This document shows, piece after piece, positions 8,192 to 16,034 of a stretch of 64,000 nucleotides of DNA. The notes under the pieces were generated by a model that was not told the origin of the DNA, did not search any database, and saw nothing but the letters and a program-made list of their open reading frames with translations. Origin of the DNA: Vagococcus xieshaowenii (GTDB lineage Bacteria > Bacillota > Bacilli > Lactobacillales > Vagococcaceae); assembly GCF_004792515.1 (NCBI RefSeq), contig NZ_CP038865.1:112001-176000 (forward strand). The letters are read 5' to 3'. The number at the start of each line of letters is the position of its first letter. Within the stretch, counting starts at the first letter, position 1. The translations under genes were made by a program, and so were the position numbers.

Positions 8192-9358
8192 ATGTCATTT
8201 TTATTAGTCATTAGTTTGATTTTGATCGTTACTAAGATCATGGAGCATTTAGCCGTGAAGTTGACGTTACCGTCAGTTGTCGGAAGTTTATTTGTGGGGA
8301 TTTTATTAGGCCCCGCCGTTTTAGGAGTCGTTCAAAAGAGCGATGGCATCAATCTGCTATCGCATATCGGGGTCATTTTATTAATGTTTTTAGCCGGGGT
8401 GGAAAGTGATTTTAATCGCTTGAAAAAATATTTAAAACCATCTGTGTCTGTCGCAATACTGGGTATTGTAATGCCAATGATCATGTTCTACGTGACGTCT
8501 ATGCTATTTGGTTTTGGAAGTAAAGAGTCATTATTTATTAGTTTAATTTTTAGTGCGACTTCATTAAGTATTACGATTCAAGTATTGAAAGAATTGAATT
8601 ACGTTCAAACAAGAGAAGGATCGGTTGTTGTCGGTGCCGCATTATTAGATGATATTATGGTCGTGATTCTATTAAATGTGGTAATGAGTCTCTTAACACC
8701 TGGTGTTGGCCTAGCGCAAGTTGGTAAATTATTGCTAACCACTGTCTTATTCTTTGTCGGTGTTTTTGCGTTTCAACGCTTTTTATTACCGATTGTCTTA
8801 AAATTATATGAAAAAGTTTCGGTGCCTGAAAAAAATCTGGCGTTAGGATTAGCGTTAGCCTTTTTCTTTAGTTATGTTGCGGAGACGTTAGGAATGTCAG
8901 ATATTATTGGTGCTTTCTTTGCGGGTATCATGTTGTCACAAACTAAAGTGGGGCATGAGATTGAAGGGAAAATTGATCAAATCAATAGAGCCTTTTTCGC
9001 GCCTGTCTTTTTTGTAAGTATTGGTTTAGATTTATCGTTCCACGGTTTAGGTAAGTATTGGTACTTAATTATTATCTTCAGTGTACTTGCAGTATTATCT
9101 AAATATGTGGGTGGCTACATTGGGGCGAAATTCGATGGCTTTGATCGTAAAAGTGCGGCTATCGTAGGTGCGAGTATGATTTCACGAGGTGAGATGGCAT
9201 TAATCTTGGTGTCATTAGGCTTGAAACAAGCTATTATCTCTGAGAGTTTATACGCATTAATCGTATTAGTAGTCTTAATCAGCACAGTTGCAGCGCCGAT
9301 TTTATTAAAACAAGCCGTTATGACCAAACAAAAAATGTTGGAAAAAGAGCGTATATAA
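8192..9358 (+). CDS. Cation/proton antiporter (CPA2, NapA/KefB type)
   Basis: 388 aa from the ATG at 8192, which follows a strong AAAGGAGAGG site; a longer TTG-started frame from 8165 would include that site and is rejected. The protein is almost entirely membrane segments (about 12-13). VVGSLFVGILLGPAVLG in segment 2 and LLDDIMVVILLNVV (about residues 150-163) with adjacent aspartates are the ion-binding features of Na+/H+ exchangers of the CPA2 family. There is no C-terminal TrkA-N domain, so NapA-type Na+(K+)/H+ exchange is more likely than a ligand-gated KefC. It is monocistronic, with a leader hairpin before it and a terminator after it. Confidence 0.83.
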   Translation: MSFLLVISLILIVTKIMEHLAVKLTLPSVVGSLFVGILLGPAVLGVVQKSDGINLLSHIGVILLMFLAGVESDFNRLKKYLKPSVSVAILGIVMPMIMFYVTSMLFGFGSKESLFISLIFSATSLSITIQVLKELNYVQTREGSVVVGAALLDDIMVVILLNVVMSLLTPGVGLAQVGKLLLTTVLFFVGVFAFQRFLLPIVLKLYEKVSVPEKNLALGLALAFFFSYVAETLGMSDIIGAFFAGIMLSQTKVGHEIEGKIDQINRAFFAPVFFVSIGLDLSFHGLGKYWYLIIIFSVLAVLSKYVGGYIGAKFDGFDRKSAAIVGASMISRGEMALILVSLGLKQAIISESLYALIVLVVLISTVAAPILLKQAVMTKQKMLEKERI

Positions 9359-9365
9359 GCCAAAT

Positions 9366-9398
9366 AAAAGGCGTATGACCGAAGTCATACGCTTTTTT
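9366..9398. terminator. Bidirectional intrinsic terminator
   Basis: The 9-bp stem GCGTATGAC (9371-9379) pairs with 9384-9392 around a CGAA tetraloop, with A and T runs on either side. It is shared by the convergent antiporter and htrA genes. Confidence 0.85.
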
Positions 9399-9407
9399 GT
9401 CTCTAGA

Positions 9408-10676
9408 TTAGTTATTAGTGTTGTTTTGTTGCAAGGCAGATTGGTCAATGCTTAATTTGACAGAGGTTGTTTTCTTCTCTTTGCCTCGGTAGTAAGTGAC
9501 TTTAATGGTGTCACCGACTTTTTTGTTGTAAAGAATAGATTGTAAATCACTTGAAGATTCAATTGCTTCGCCGTCAATGTCGACAATCACGTCATATTTT
9601 TCTAGACCTGCTTTTTCAGCCGGTGTTGCGTTTTGTACGGTCATGATCACGATACCTGCTGTGACATCATCGGTTAAGTTTAGAATTTCTGAACGTTGTT
9701 GTGAGCTGATGTTAGCTAAGTCATACATTGAGACACCTAAAGCTGGACGTGTTACTTTACCATCTTTTTCTAATTGATTAATGATGTTAACAACGTCGTT
9801 ACTTGGAATAGCAAAGCCCATTCCTTCTGCTGACACACCGGATGTTGATGAGGCGATTTTAACAGAATTAATACCGATGACTTGTCCGGCTGCGTTGATT
9901 AAGGCACCACCTGAATTCCCTGGGTTGATCGCCGCATCTGTTTGTATGGCATTGATATTCACGGGTTCGTTATCATCATTAGTGTTTTGGATGCTACGGT
10001 TTTTTGCAGAGATGATGCCCTGTGTTACCGAACTTGCATATTCAGTTCCTAAAGGAGAACCAATCGCAATAGCTGGCTCACCGACTTTTATTTTGTCAGA
10101 ATCACCGAATGTTGCGGTAGTTTTGATGTCTTTACTACTGATTTTAATAACAGCTAAGTCGGTATAAGAATCACGACCGACAAGCTCACCTTTGATAGTT
10201 GTCCCATCGTTTAATAAGATTTCTAGTGCGTCAGATCCAGAAACAACATGGTTATTAGTCACGATATAAGCAAAATCGCCATCTTTTCGGTAAATAACCC
10301 CGCTTCCTTCACTGCTAGTTTCTAAGTTGTCATTATCCTCTTCTTTTTGGTTAGATGGACTATTACCACCAAAAAGGCCACCAAATGGGTCTGACATGGC
10401 TTGTTGTTTTTGTAAGTTGATGACAGAAACGACTGCATTTTGTACTTTATCCACGGCTTTAGTTGTATCACTAGTCACATCGTAACTAATATTGCTTACT
10501 TGAGTAGTCTGAGACTTAGTGGAGTTAGTAGAAGTGCTGTTTGAATCGTTGGATAAGAGTTGTGCGCCTCCTAAGACTAAACCACCACCAAGAATCCCTC
10601 CTGCTAAACTAATACCAAATCGTTTTAACAAACTAGTTTGTTGATTATTTTTTTCTGTTTTATTATCTTGTTCCAT
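9408..10676 (-). CDS. htrA: HtrA/DegP-like membrane-anchored serine protease
   Basis: 422 aa. One N-terminal membrane segment (about residues 20-40) is followed by a Ser/Thr/Asn linker, a trypsin-like domain and one PDZ domain. The catalytic triad can be read: His143 (NNHVVSG), Asp173 (YTDLAVIK) and Ser255 (NPGNSGGAL). The PDZ domain spans about residues 315-405, with the carboxylate-binding and GLEKYDVIVDI segments visible. In lactic acid bacteria HtrA degrades misfolded exported proteins at the outer face of the membrane. It is divergent from rlmH across a region rich in DnaA boxes, an arrangement shared by many Lactobacillales. Confidence 0.93.
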   Translation of the reverse strand: MEQDNKTEKNNQQTSLLKRFGISLAGGILGGGLVLGGAQLLSNDSNSTSTNSTKSQTTQVSNISYDVTSDTTKAVDKVQNAVVSVINLQKQQAMSDPFGGLFGGNSPSNQKEEDNDNLETSSEGSGVIYRKDGDFAYIVTNNHVVSGSDALEILLNDGTTIKGELVGRDSYTDLAVIKISSKDIKTTATFGDSDKIKVGEPAIAIGSPLGTEYASSVTQGIISAKNRSIQNTNDDNEPVNINAIQTDAAINPGNSGGALINAAGQVIGINSVKIASSTSGVSAEGMGFAIPSNDVVNIINQLEKDGKVTRPALGVSMYDLANISSQQRSEILNLTDDVTAGIVIMTVQNATPAEKAGLEKYDVIVDIDGEAIESSSDLQSILYNKKVGDTIKVTYYRGKEKKTTSVKLSIDQSALQQNNTNN

Positions 10677-10804
10677 AGTAATAACCTCCTAAACGTTTCA
10701 TTTATACTTCTATTATAACGGAATAACTTAAATGTAGCTTAAATAGCTGCTGTATTTATTTATTTACACACATAAATTTAAAAATAGTTAAAAAACATAC
10801 CGAG

Positions 10805-10949
10805 TTATACACAAATCCACAGGAGTTATCAACAGAACATCAGTTTTGTGGAATGTTAATAACTTTTTGTTCGAAAAAAAGTTATATAAGGAATACAAAC
10901 ATTTTGAGTTTGTTGAAATGTGCAAAACTCTGTGGATAACTGTGTATAA
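10805..10949. promoter_or_regulatory. Cluster of DnaA boxes between htrA and rlmH
   Basis: Four DnaA-box-like 9-mers occur in 145 bases: TTATACACA (10805-10813) and TTATCAACA (10826-10834) on the plus strand, the perfect consensus TGTGGATAA (10931-10939) and TGTGTATAA (10941-10949) on the minus strand. Weaker matches lie at 10813-10821 and 10847-10855. The two pairs face each other. The rightmost pair sits just upstream of an extended -10 (TGTTATACT, 10958-10966) for rlmH. No dnaA, dnaN or parB lies nearby, so regulation or DnaA titration is more likely than an origin. Confidence 0.65.
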
Positions 10950-11000
10950 CTAAAATATGTTATACTAGTTGCGTGAATAAATGACAAGCGAGGAATTAAA

Positions 11001-11480
11001 ATGAAAGTAACCATTATTGGTGTGGGAAAGTTAAAAGAAAAATATCTTAAACAAGGGATAGAAGAATACGCTAAGCGTCTAAGCAAGTATACAAAATTTG
11101 ATATTATCGAAGTCCCTGATGAACAAGCCCCTGAGAATTTGAGCCCAGCTGAAATGATCCAAGTGAAACAAAAAGAAGGCGAACGTATTTTAAGTAAAAT
11201 CAAAGACACAGATTACGTGTATGCTTTAGTGATTCAAGGAAAATTGGTCTCTTCAGAAGAGTTGGCTAAGACAATGGAACAAGCCACTATTCAAGGGAAA
11301 AGTCACTTAGTCTTTATTATTGGAGGTTCATTAGGATTATCTGATGACGTCATTAAACGTAGCAATGAGCAATTATCTTTTGGTCGTATTACATTACCCC
11401 ATCAATTGATGCGCTTAGTGTTGAGCGAGCAAGTTTATCGAGGCTTTAGAATTATGAATGGCCATGCGTATCATAAATAA
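11001..11480 (+). CDS. rlmH: 23S rRNA (pseudouridine1915-N3)-methyltransferase RlmH
   Basis: 159 aa, exactly the family size. It starts [20 protein letters not shown], has the SPOUT-class knot region [17 protein letters not shown] (about residues 109-125) and ends with the conserved [13 protein letters not shown] block. It methylates pseudouridine 1915 in helix 69 of 23S rRNA on the assembled 70S ribosome. The start has an AGCGAGGA site. It is monocistronic, with a promoter overlapping DnaA boxes upstream and a terminator downstream. Confidence 0.96.
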   Translation: MKVTIIGVGKLKEKYLKQGIEEYAKRLSKYTKFDIIEVPDEQAPENLSPAEMIQVKQKEGERILSKIKDTDYVYALVIQGKLVSSEELAKTMEQATIQGKSHLVFIIGGSLGLSDDVIKRSNEQLSFGRITLPHQLMRLVLSEQVYRGFRIMNGHAYHK

Positions 11481-11492
11481 TCGCACATATTT

Positions 11493-11529
11493 TTGGTAGA
11501 TTAATGAGAATTAGTCTACCAATTTTTTT
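11493..11529 (+). terminator. Terminator of rlmH
   Basis: Stem TTGGTAGA (11493-11500) pairs with TCTACCAA (11515-11522), extended by TAAT/ATTA inside, then seven T. Confidence 0.8.
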
Positions 11530-11683
11530 ATGTTTTTAAGAATAGAATTAGATTAAAAGAAGAAATCAAATAAGAAATGAATGAAAGGTGTTTTATCGTT
11601 AAAATATATGTTTTAATAAGTAAGAAGGCGCATTCATAACGTAACATAAATTAATAATTTTATATAAGGAAGGAGTAAGTCTA

Positions 11684-12391
11684 GTGTTTGAAGAAGTAGC
11701 CAGAATGGCAAAAAAAGAAGTACAGGTAATTAATTTTAAGAGTTGTTTTGATGTCATAGGTCCTATTATGATAGGGCCATCAAGTTCGCATACGGCAGGA
11801 GCTATTATGATAGGTCGTGTGGCTAATTTATTGTTTAATGGTAAGCCAAAGCGAGCACTTGTAAAGTATTATGAGTCATTTGCTCAAACGCATAAGGGCC
11901 ATGGAACGGATTATGCAATTGCTAGTGGTATTTTAGGTTTTTCAACATCTGATTCACGTGTTCCTAAAGCGCTAGAAATAGCTGAGGAACAAGGAATTGA
12001 AATTGAATTTGTTGAAATGCCAGGTGATAGTCCAGTAGGTCATGCGAATACAGCGTGTATTACGCTACAAGATGATGAGCGTGAAATTCATGTGACCGGT
12101 ACTTCTATCGGAGGAGGAACAATTGAGGTTAAATATATCGAGATTGAAGGTTTCGCCATTGAGCCACAAGGTCCGCTACCGATGTTGTTAGTCATTACAG
12201 AAAATAGTCAGGTTAAAAGTTTTATGGAAGATTTTTTAGTTGAACATCAAATCAAGATAACAACAATCACACGTCATCAAAGCGAAGATGATCGTTATTT
12301 GTTTGTCTATGATCTTGACTCTCCTTTATCAGAGGAGTTGCGAGCAGAAATCGTTGCGATGGGTGACCCATCACGATTAATTGTGTTGTAA
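11684..12391 (+). CDS. sdaAB: L-serine dehydratase, iron-sulphur type, beta subunit
   Basis: 235 aa. The conserved VIGPIMIGPSSSHTAGA motif is near residues 26-42, and an ACT-like C-terminal domain (PMLLVITENSQVKSFMEDFL) follows. With SdaAA it forms the [4Fe-4S] enzyme that deaminates L-serine to pyruvate and ammonia. A GTG start at 11684 lies eight bases after AAGGAAGGAG, so it is preferred to the ATG at 11705. The alpha-subunit gene begins 13 bases after the stop. Confidence 0.92.
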   Translation: MFEEVARMAKKEVQVINFKSCFDVIGPIMIGPSSSHTAGAIMIGRVANLLFNGKPKRALVKYYESFAQTHKGHGTDYAIASGILGFSTSDSRVPKALEIAEEQGIEIEFVEMPGDSPVGHANTACITLQDDEREIHVTGTSIGGGTIEVKYIEIEGFAIEPQGPLPMLLVITENSQVKSFMEDFLVEHQIKITTITRHQSEDDRYLFVYDLDSPLSEELRAEIVAMGDPSRLIVL

Positions 12392-12404
12392 TAAGGAGGT
12401 TACT

Positions 12405-13277
12405 ATGTATTTATCAATTGAATCATTCATACAAGAAGCTGAAAAAACTGGAAAATGTTTATCTGATTTAATGATTGAACAAGAAATGGCTCATACTCAA
12501 ATGAGCTATGAAGAAGTATGGCATTTAATGGAATTAAACTTACAAACAATGGAAGCAGCGGTAATAGCCTCTACAGAAGGAGAAGGTGTATTTTCTCCAA
12601 CTGGCTTAACAGGTGGTGACGCGATTAAATTAAAAAAATACCGTGAAAGTGGTAAGACACTCTCTGGAGACTTGATGTTACAAGGGGTGCAAAGTGCGCT
12701 AGGAACCAACGAAGTGAATGCGGCAATGGGCGTTATTTGTGCGACACCAACTGCGGGTGCAAGTGGCACATTACCCGGTGTGTTATTTTCAATTAAAGAT
12801 AGCTTAGGATTGTCTCGTGAACAGATGATTCGCTTCCTTTTCACATCAGGCTTATTTGGATTAGTTGTAGCAAACAATGCGATGATTGCCGGAGCTGTTG
12901 GGGGATGTCAGGCAGAAGTCGGGAGTGCATCAGCTATGGCAGCCGCTGCAGCGGTTGAAGTAGCAGGTGGAACACCTCGACAATCAGCGGATGCATTTGG
13001 GACAGCACTAGGTAATTTATTAGGATTAGTCTGTGACCCAGTAGCCGGTCTAGTTGAAATCCCTTGTGTGAAACGTAACGCTATTGGTGCAGGGAATGCT
13101 TTGATTGCGGCTGATATGGCCTTAGCTGGAATTGAAAACAAAATTCCAGCAGATGAAGTAGTTGAAGCGATGCGTCAAGTAGGGGTTAACATGCCTCGAG
13201 AATTACGTGAAACGGGAATAGGCGGTTTAGCGGGTTCTATCACAGGTAGACGTATGAAAGAAGAAATTTTTGGCTAA
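12405..13277 (+). CDS. sdaAA: L-serine dehydratase, iron-sulphur type, alpha subunit
   Basis: 290 aa from the ATG at 12405, which follows AAGGAGG; a longer frame from a TTG at 12381 overlaps the previous stop and is rejected. Conserved segments are SPTGLTGGDAIKLKKY, ATPTAGASGTLPGVL, and cysteines at QAEVGSA/GGCQ, LVCDPVAGLVEIPCVKRN that ligand the iron-sulphur cluster. It supplies the catalytic half of serine deaminase. It forms a two-gene operon with sdaAB and is followed by a strong terminator. Confidence 0.93.
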   Translation: MYLSIESFIQEAEKTGKCLSDLMIEQEMAHTQMSYEEVWHLMELNLQTMEAAVIASTEGEGVFSPTGLTGGDAIKLKKYRESGKTLSGDLMLQGVQSALGTNEVNAAMGVICATPTAGASGTLPGVLFSIKDSLGLSREQMIRFLFTSGLFGLVVANNAMIAGAVGGCQAEVGSASAMAAAAAVEVAGGTPRQSADAFGTALGNLLGLVCDPVAGLVEIPCVKRNAIGAGNALIAADMALAGIENKIPADEVVEAMRQVGVNMPRELRETGIGGLAGSITGRRMKEEIFG

Positions 13278-13299
13278 TTACTAGCTAATATTGAAGATA

Positions 13300-13336
13300 G
13301 AAGAGGGATGACTTAGCCGGTCGTCCCTCTTTTTAT
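13300..13336 (+). terminator. Terminator of sdaAB-sdaAA
   Basis: AGAGGGATGAC pairs with GTCGTCCCTCT around TTAGCCG, followed by TTTTTATT. Confidence 0.85.
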
Positions 13337-13448
13337 TGAGGTTCTTGTCAATCATTAGGTGTACATCGTGTGTTATGATACAATAAAGAAAACTGTTATA
13401 GTATTAGTTGTCTGTAACATGATGGATGGGATAAACAGGAGGTTAAGG

Positions 13449-14765
13449 ATGACAAGTAAACACGACCAAATATTGGCATATGTAGAGAATCTTCCTGTAG
13501 GAGAGCGAATTTCTGTACGTGGGATTGCCAAACAACTAGAAGTCAGTGAAGGAACGGCTTATCGCGCGATTAAAGCTGCGGAAAATCATGGCATTGTTTC
13601 AACCATTGAACGTGTTGGAACGATTCGAATCGAGCAAAAAAATCATGAAAATATTGAAACATTAACATTTAAAGAACTAACAAAAGTTATTGAAGGAACT
13701 GTTTTAGGCGGTAAAGAAGGGTTAGACAAAACGTTAGTTAAATTTGTTATTGGTGCCATGACAACTGGTGCGATGGATCGCTATATTACCCCGGATTCTT
13801 TAATGATTGTCGGTAACCGTAAAGAAGTACAAGAACTAGCCCTAAAAAAAGGTGCAGCTGTACTAGTCACAGGTGGCTTTGATATTTCTGAGGATATTTT
13901 AAAGCTAGCTGATGAAGTAGGTTTGCCGGTATTGAGCACAACGTATGATACGTTTACCGTGGCAACCCTAATTAACCGTGTGATTAGCGACCAAATGATA
14001 CGAAAAGAAATTTTATCGGTTGGCGATATTTATACGAACTTATCGTTAACTAATTTCTTGTTTCACACTGATACAGTAGAAGATTATGAGAAGAAAGCAC
14101 AAGAAACTGGTCATTCACGTTTTCCAGTGGTGAATAAGAGTATGCGTGTACTAGGTGTGGTGACAGCTAAAGATGTTATCGGCAAACTGCCTAACCAACT
14201 AATCGAAAAAGTAATGACACGCGATACCAACAATGCTAAATTACATATGAGTGTCGCCAGCATAGGGCATTTAATGATTTGGGATGGTATTGAGATGATG
14301 CCAGTTGTGGAAGATGACTTGCGTTTAATTGGTATTATTTCCCGACGAGATATTATGAAAGCTATGCAAATGGCACAAAGACAACCTCAAGTAGCCAACA
14401 CTATCGCTGATCAAATTGTTGAAGGTATTACTGAAATCACTCAAGAAGGCGACAGTATGATTTTTGGTGTGAATGTCTCTCCTCAAATGGTGGATAATGT
14501 TGGGGCATTATCTTATGGGGTATTAAGTGAGATGATCGTGAGTGTCGTAAGACGTTTGTTACAAACACAACATAAGCGTAACTTGATTGTAGAACAAATG
14601 TCACTGTATTATTTCCGAATGATTCAGATTGAAAGTCAAATTGAAATTAGACCTAGATTGCTAGAAGTTGGAAGACGAACAGCGAAGGTAGATATTGAAG
14701 TATATTTAGACAAAACGATTGTGGCTAAAGCTATCGTAGATTGTCAATTAATGGGTAAATCATAG
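13449..14765 (+). CDS. YtoI-like regulator: HTH, DRTGG, tandem CBS and hotdog domains
   Basis: 438 aa from the ATG at 13449, which has an ACAGGAGG site; upstream in-frame starts lack one and give a length unlike the family. Order of domains: winged helix (about 1-65, KQLEVSEGTAYRAIKAAENHG), DRTGG domain (about 75-185), two CBS motifs (about 190-310, FPVVNKSMRVLGVVTAKDV and VVEDDLRLIGIISRRDI), then a hotdog/thioesterase-like domain to the end. This matches B. subtilis YtoI in size and order, and the two genes before and after nrnA are often linked there as well. CBS pairs usually bind adenine nucleotides; the target genes are unknown. Confidence 0.85.
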   Translation: MTSKHDQILAYVENLPVGERISVRGIAKQLEVSEGTAYRAIKAAENHGIVSTIERVGTIRIEQKNHENIETLTFKELTKVIEGTVLGGKEGLDKTLVKFVIGAMTTGAMDRYITPDSLMIVGNRKEVQELALKKGAAVLVTGGFDISEDILKLADEVGLPVLSTTYDTFTVATLINRVISDQMIRKEILSVGDIYTNLSLTNFLFHTDTVEDYEKKAQETGHSRFPVVNKSMRVLGVVTAKDVIGKLPNQLIEKVMTRDTNNAKLHMSVASIGHLMIWDGIEMMPVVEDDLRLIGIISRRDIMKAMQMAQRQPQVANTIADQIVEGITEITQEGDSMIFGVNVSPQMVDNVGALSYGVLSEMIVSVVRRLLQTQHKRNLIVEQMSLYYFRMIQIESQIEIRPRLLEVGRRTAKVDIEVYLDKTIVAKAIVDCQLMGKS

Positions 14766-14780
14766 AAAGCAGGTTGTCTG

Positions 14781-15716
14781 ATGATACAACAAGAAATTTT
14801 AAAAGCGATTAAGCAGTATGAAACGATTATTATTCATCGTCATGAGCGTCCAGATCCAGATGCACTAGGTTCTCAAGGGGGGCTTGCCGAAATTATTCTA
14901 GCCTCTTTTCCTGAGAAAAAAGTTTATTTAGTTGGGGAAGATGTAGCGAACTTACTTTATTTAAATAAAATGGACGAGGTTGAAGATGAGGTTTATCAAG
15001 GGGCATTAGTGATTGTAACAGATACGGCTAATAGTCCACGTATCGATGATAAACGTTACGCATTAGGTGATAAATTAGTGAAGATTGATCATCATCCTAA
15101 TGATGAGCCTTACGGTGACTTGGTCTGGGTGAATACTGGCGCAAGTAGCTGTAGTGAAATTATTTATGATTTCTATGCACAATTTGAAGATGAATTAACA
15201 CTGACTGATGAAGGCGCGCGTTTATTATATGCGGGAATTGTTGGCGATACCGGTCGCTTCATGTACCCTGCTTCAACGGCTCATACATTAGAGGTGGCTG
15301 CTAAATTACGTCAATATGATTTTGATGCCATTGAGATTCATCGTCAAATGGACGAGATGGATGAAAAAGTGGGCAAATTAATGGGTTACGTATTAGCAAA
15401 TATCGATTCAGATGGAAAAGGGACTGCCAAAGTCGTGATTCCTTACAGCATTTTGGAAGAGTACGGCATTGATGATTCCGAAACATCAGGTTTAATTCCA
15501 GTTGCTGGAAAAATCTCAACAATTCAAGTTTGGGCACTTTTTGTCCAGCAACCAAGTGGTGTATATCGTGTGCGCATGCGTTCAAAAGGACCTGTTATCA
15601 ACGAAATCGCCAAACGCCATCGCGGTGGCGGTCACCCACTAGCTAGTGGAGCCTTTGCGGCAGACCAAGCAGAAATTGATCAAATCTTTGCAGAAATGCA
15701 AGCAGTCTTAAAGTGA
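14781..15716 (+). CDS. nrnA: Bifunctional oligoribonuclease and PAP phosphatase NrnA
   Basis: 311 aa, a DHH/DHHA1 phosphoesterase. Metal-binding motifs can be seen: HRHERPDPDALGS (about 19-31), VTDTANSPR (about 74-82), KIDHHPND (about 97-104) and GDTGRFMYP (about 154-162). The DHHA1 domain ends with RHRGGGHPLASGAFA. It degrades nanoRNA and removes the 3' phosphate of pAp. It lies 15 bases after the YtoI-like gene and is probably co-transcribed. Its last codons and TGA stop coincide with the start of a tandem repeat array, so its C-terminal end may have been reset by that element. Confidence 0.92.
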   Translation: MIQQEILKAIKQYETIIIHRHERPDPDALGSQGGLAEIILASFPEKKVYLVGEDVANLLYLNKMDEVEDEVYQGALVIVTDTANSPRIDDKRYALGDKLVKIDHHPNDEPYGDLVWVNTGASSCSEIIYDFYAQFEDELTLTDEGARLLYAGIVGDTGRFMYPASTAHTLEVAAKLRQYDFDAIEIHRQMDEMDEKVGKLMGYVLANIDSDGKGTAKVVIPYSILEEYGIDDSETSGLIPVAGKISTIQVWALFVQQPSGVYRVRMRSKGPVINEIAKRHRGGGHPLASGAFAADQAEIDQIFAEMQAVLK

Positions 15717-15990
15717 TTGAAGTATCGTTTAGCTTCAAGTAATATGAATGAAGTGACAAAAGGGGTGAAAAACCTTTTGAGAGGTTCATCATATTACCGA
15801 AGAAGCTGATACTGAAATCCGGATTAGTTAAAGTGATTGTGAGTGCGTTAAGGCCTGAGAAATAGTTATGTAACAGTCAAAAATTGTTTCTTGAATGTTT
15901 AAACTGTTACTAACTATTTCCGAAGGACTGCACTCAAAATCCGGATTAGTTAAAGTGATTGAAGTATCGTTTAGCTTCAAGTAATATGAA
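15706..15990 (+). repeat. Tandem array of about 121-nt hairpin modules
   Basis: A 25-base unit (AAATCCGGATTAGTTAAAG plus TGATTG) occurs at 15815-15839 and 15937-15961, and its last 12 bases also occur at 15708-15719 across the nrnA stop. Between copies lie spacers of 95 and 97 bases, each an imperfect long hairpin: AGTATC...GATACT with TAATATGA...TCATATTA in the first, GAGTGC...GCACTC with GAAATAGTTA...TAACTATTTC in the second. The third spacer (15962-15990) repeats the first 29 bases of spacer one exactly and is then cut short by a terminator. The arms differ in sequence but both hairpins place CGTT(T)A and CCGAAG at equivalent points. Confidence 0.8.
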
Positions 15991-16034
15991 AAGAGCCAGT
16001 CTTTAGGAAATCGCTAAAGACTGGCTCTTTGTTT
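15990..16034. terminator. Bidirectional intrinsic terminator
   Basis: A perfect 17-bp stem (15990-16006 with 16014-16030) flanked by A and T runs lies between the convergent nrnA and ABC-F genes. Confidence 0.85.

Noticed and set aside
10805-10949. Chromosomal origin of replication
   Set aside because: DnaA boxes are present, but there is no dnaA, dnaN or parB, no clear AT-rich unwinding element next to the boxes, and both flanking genes have ordinary promoters.
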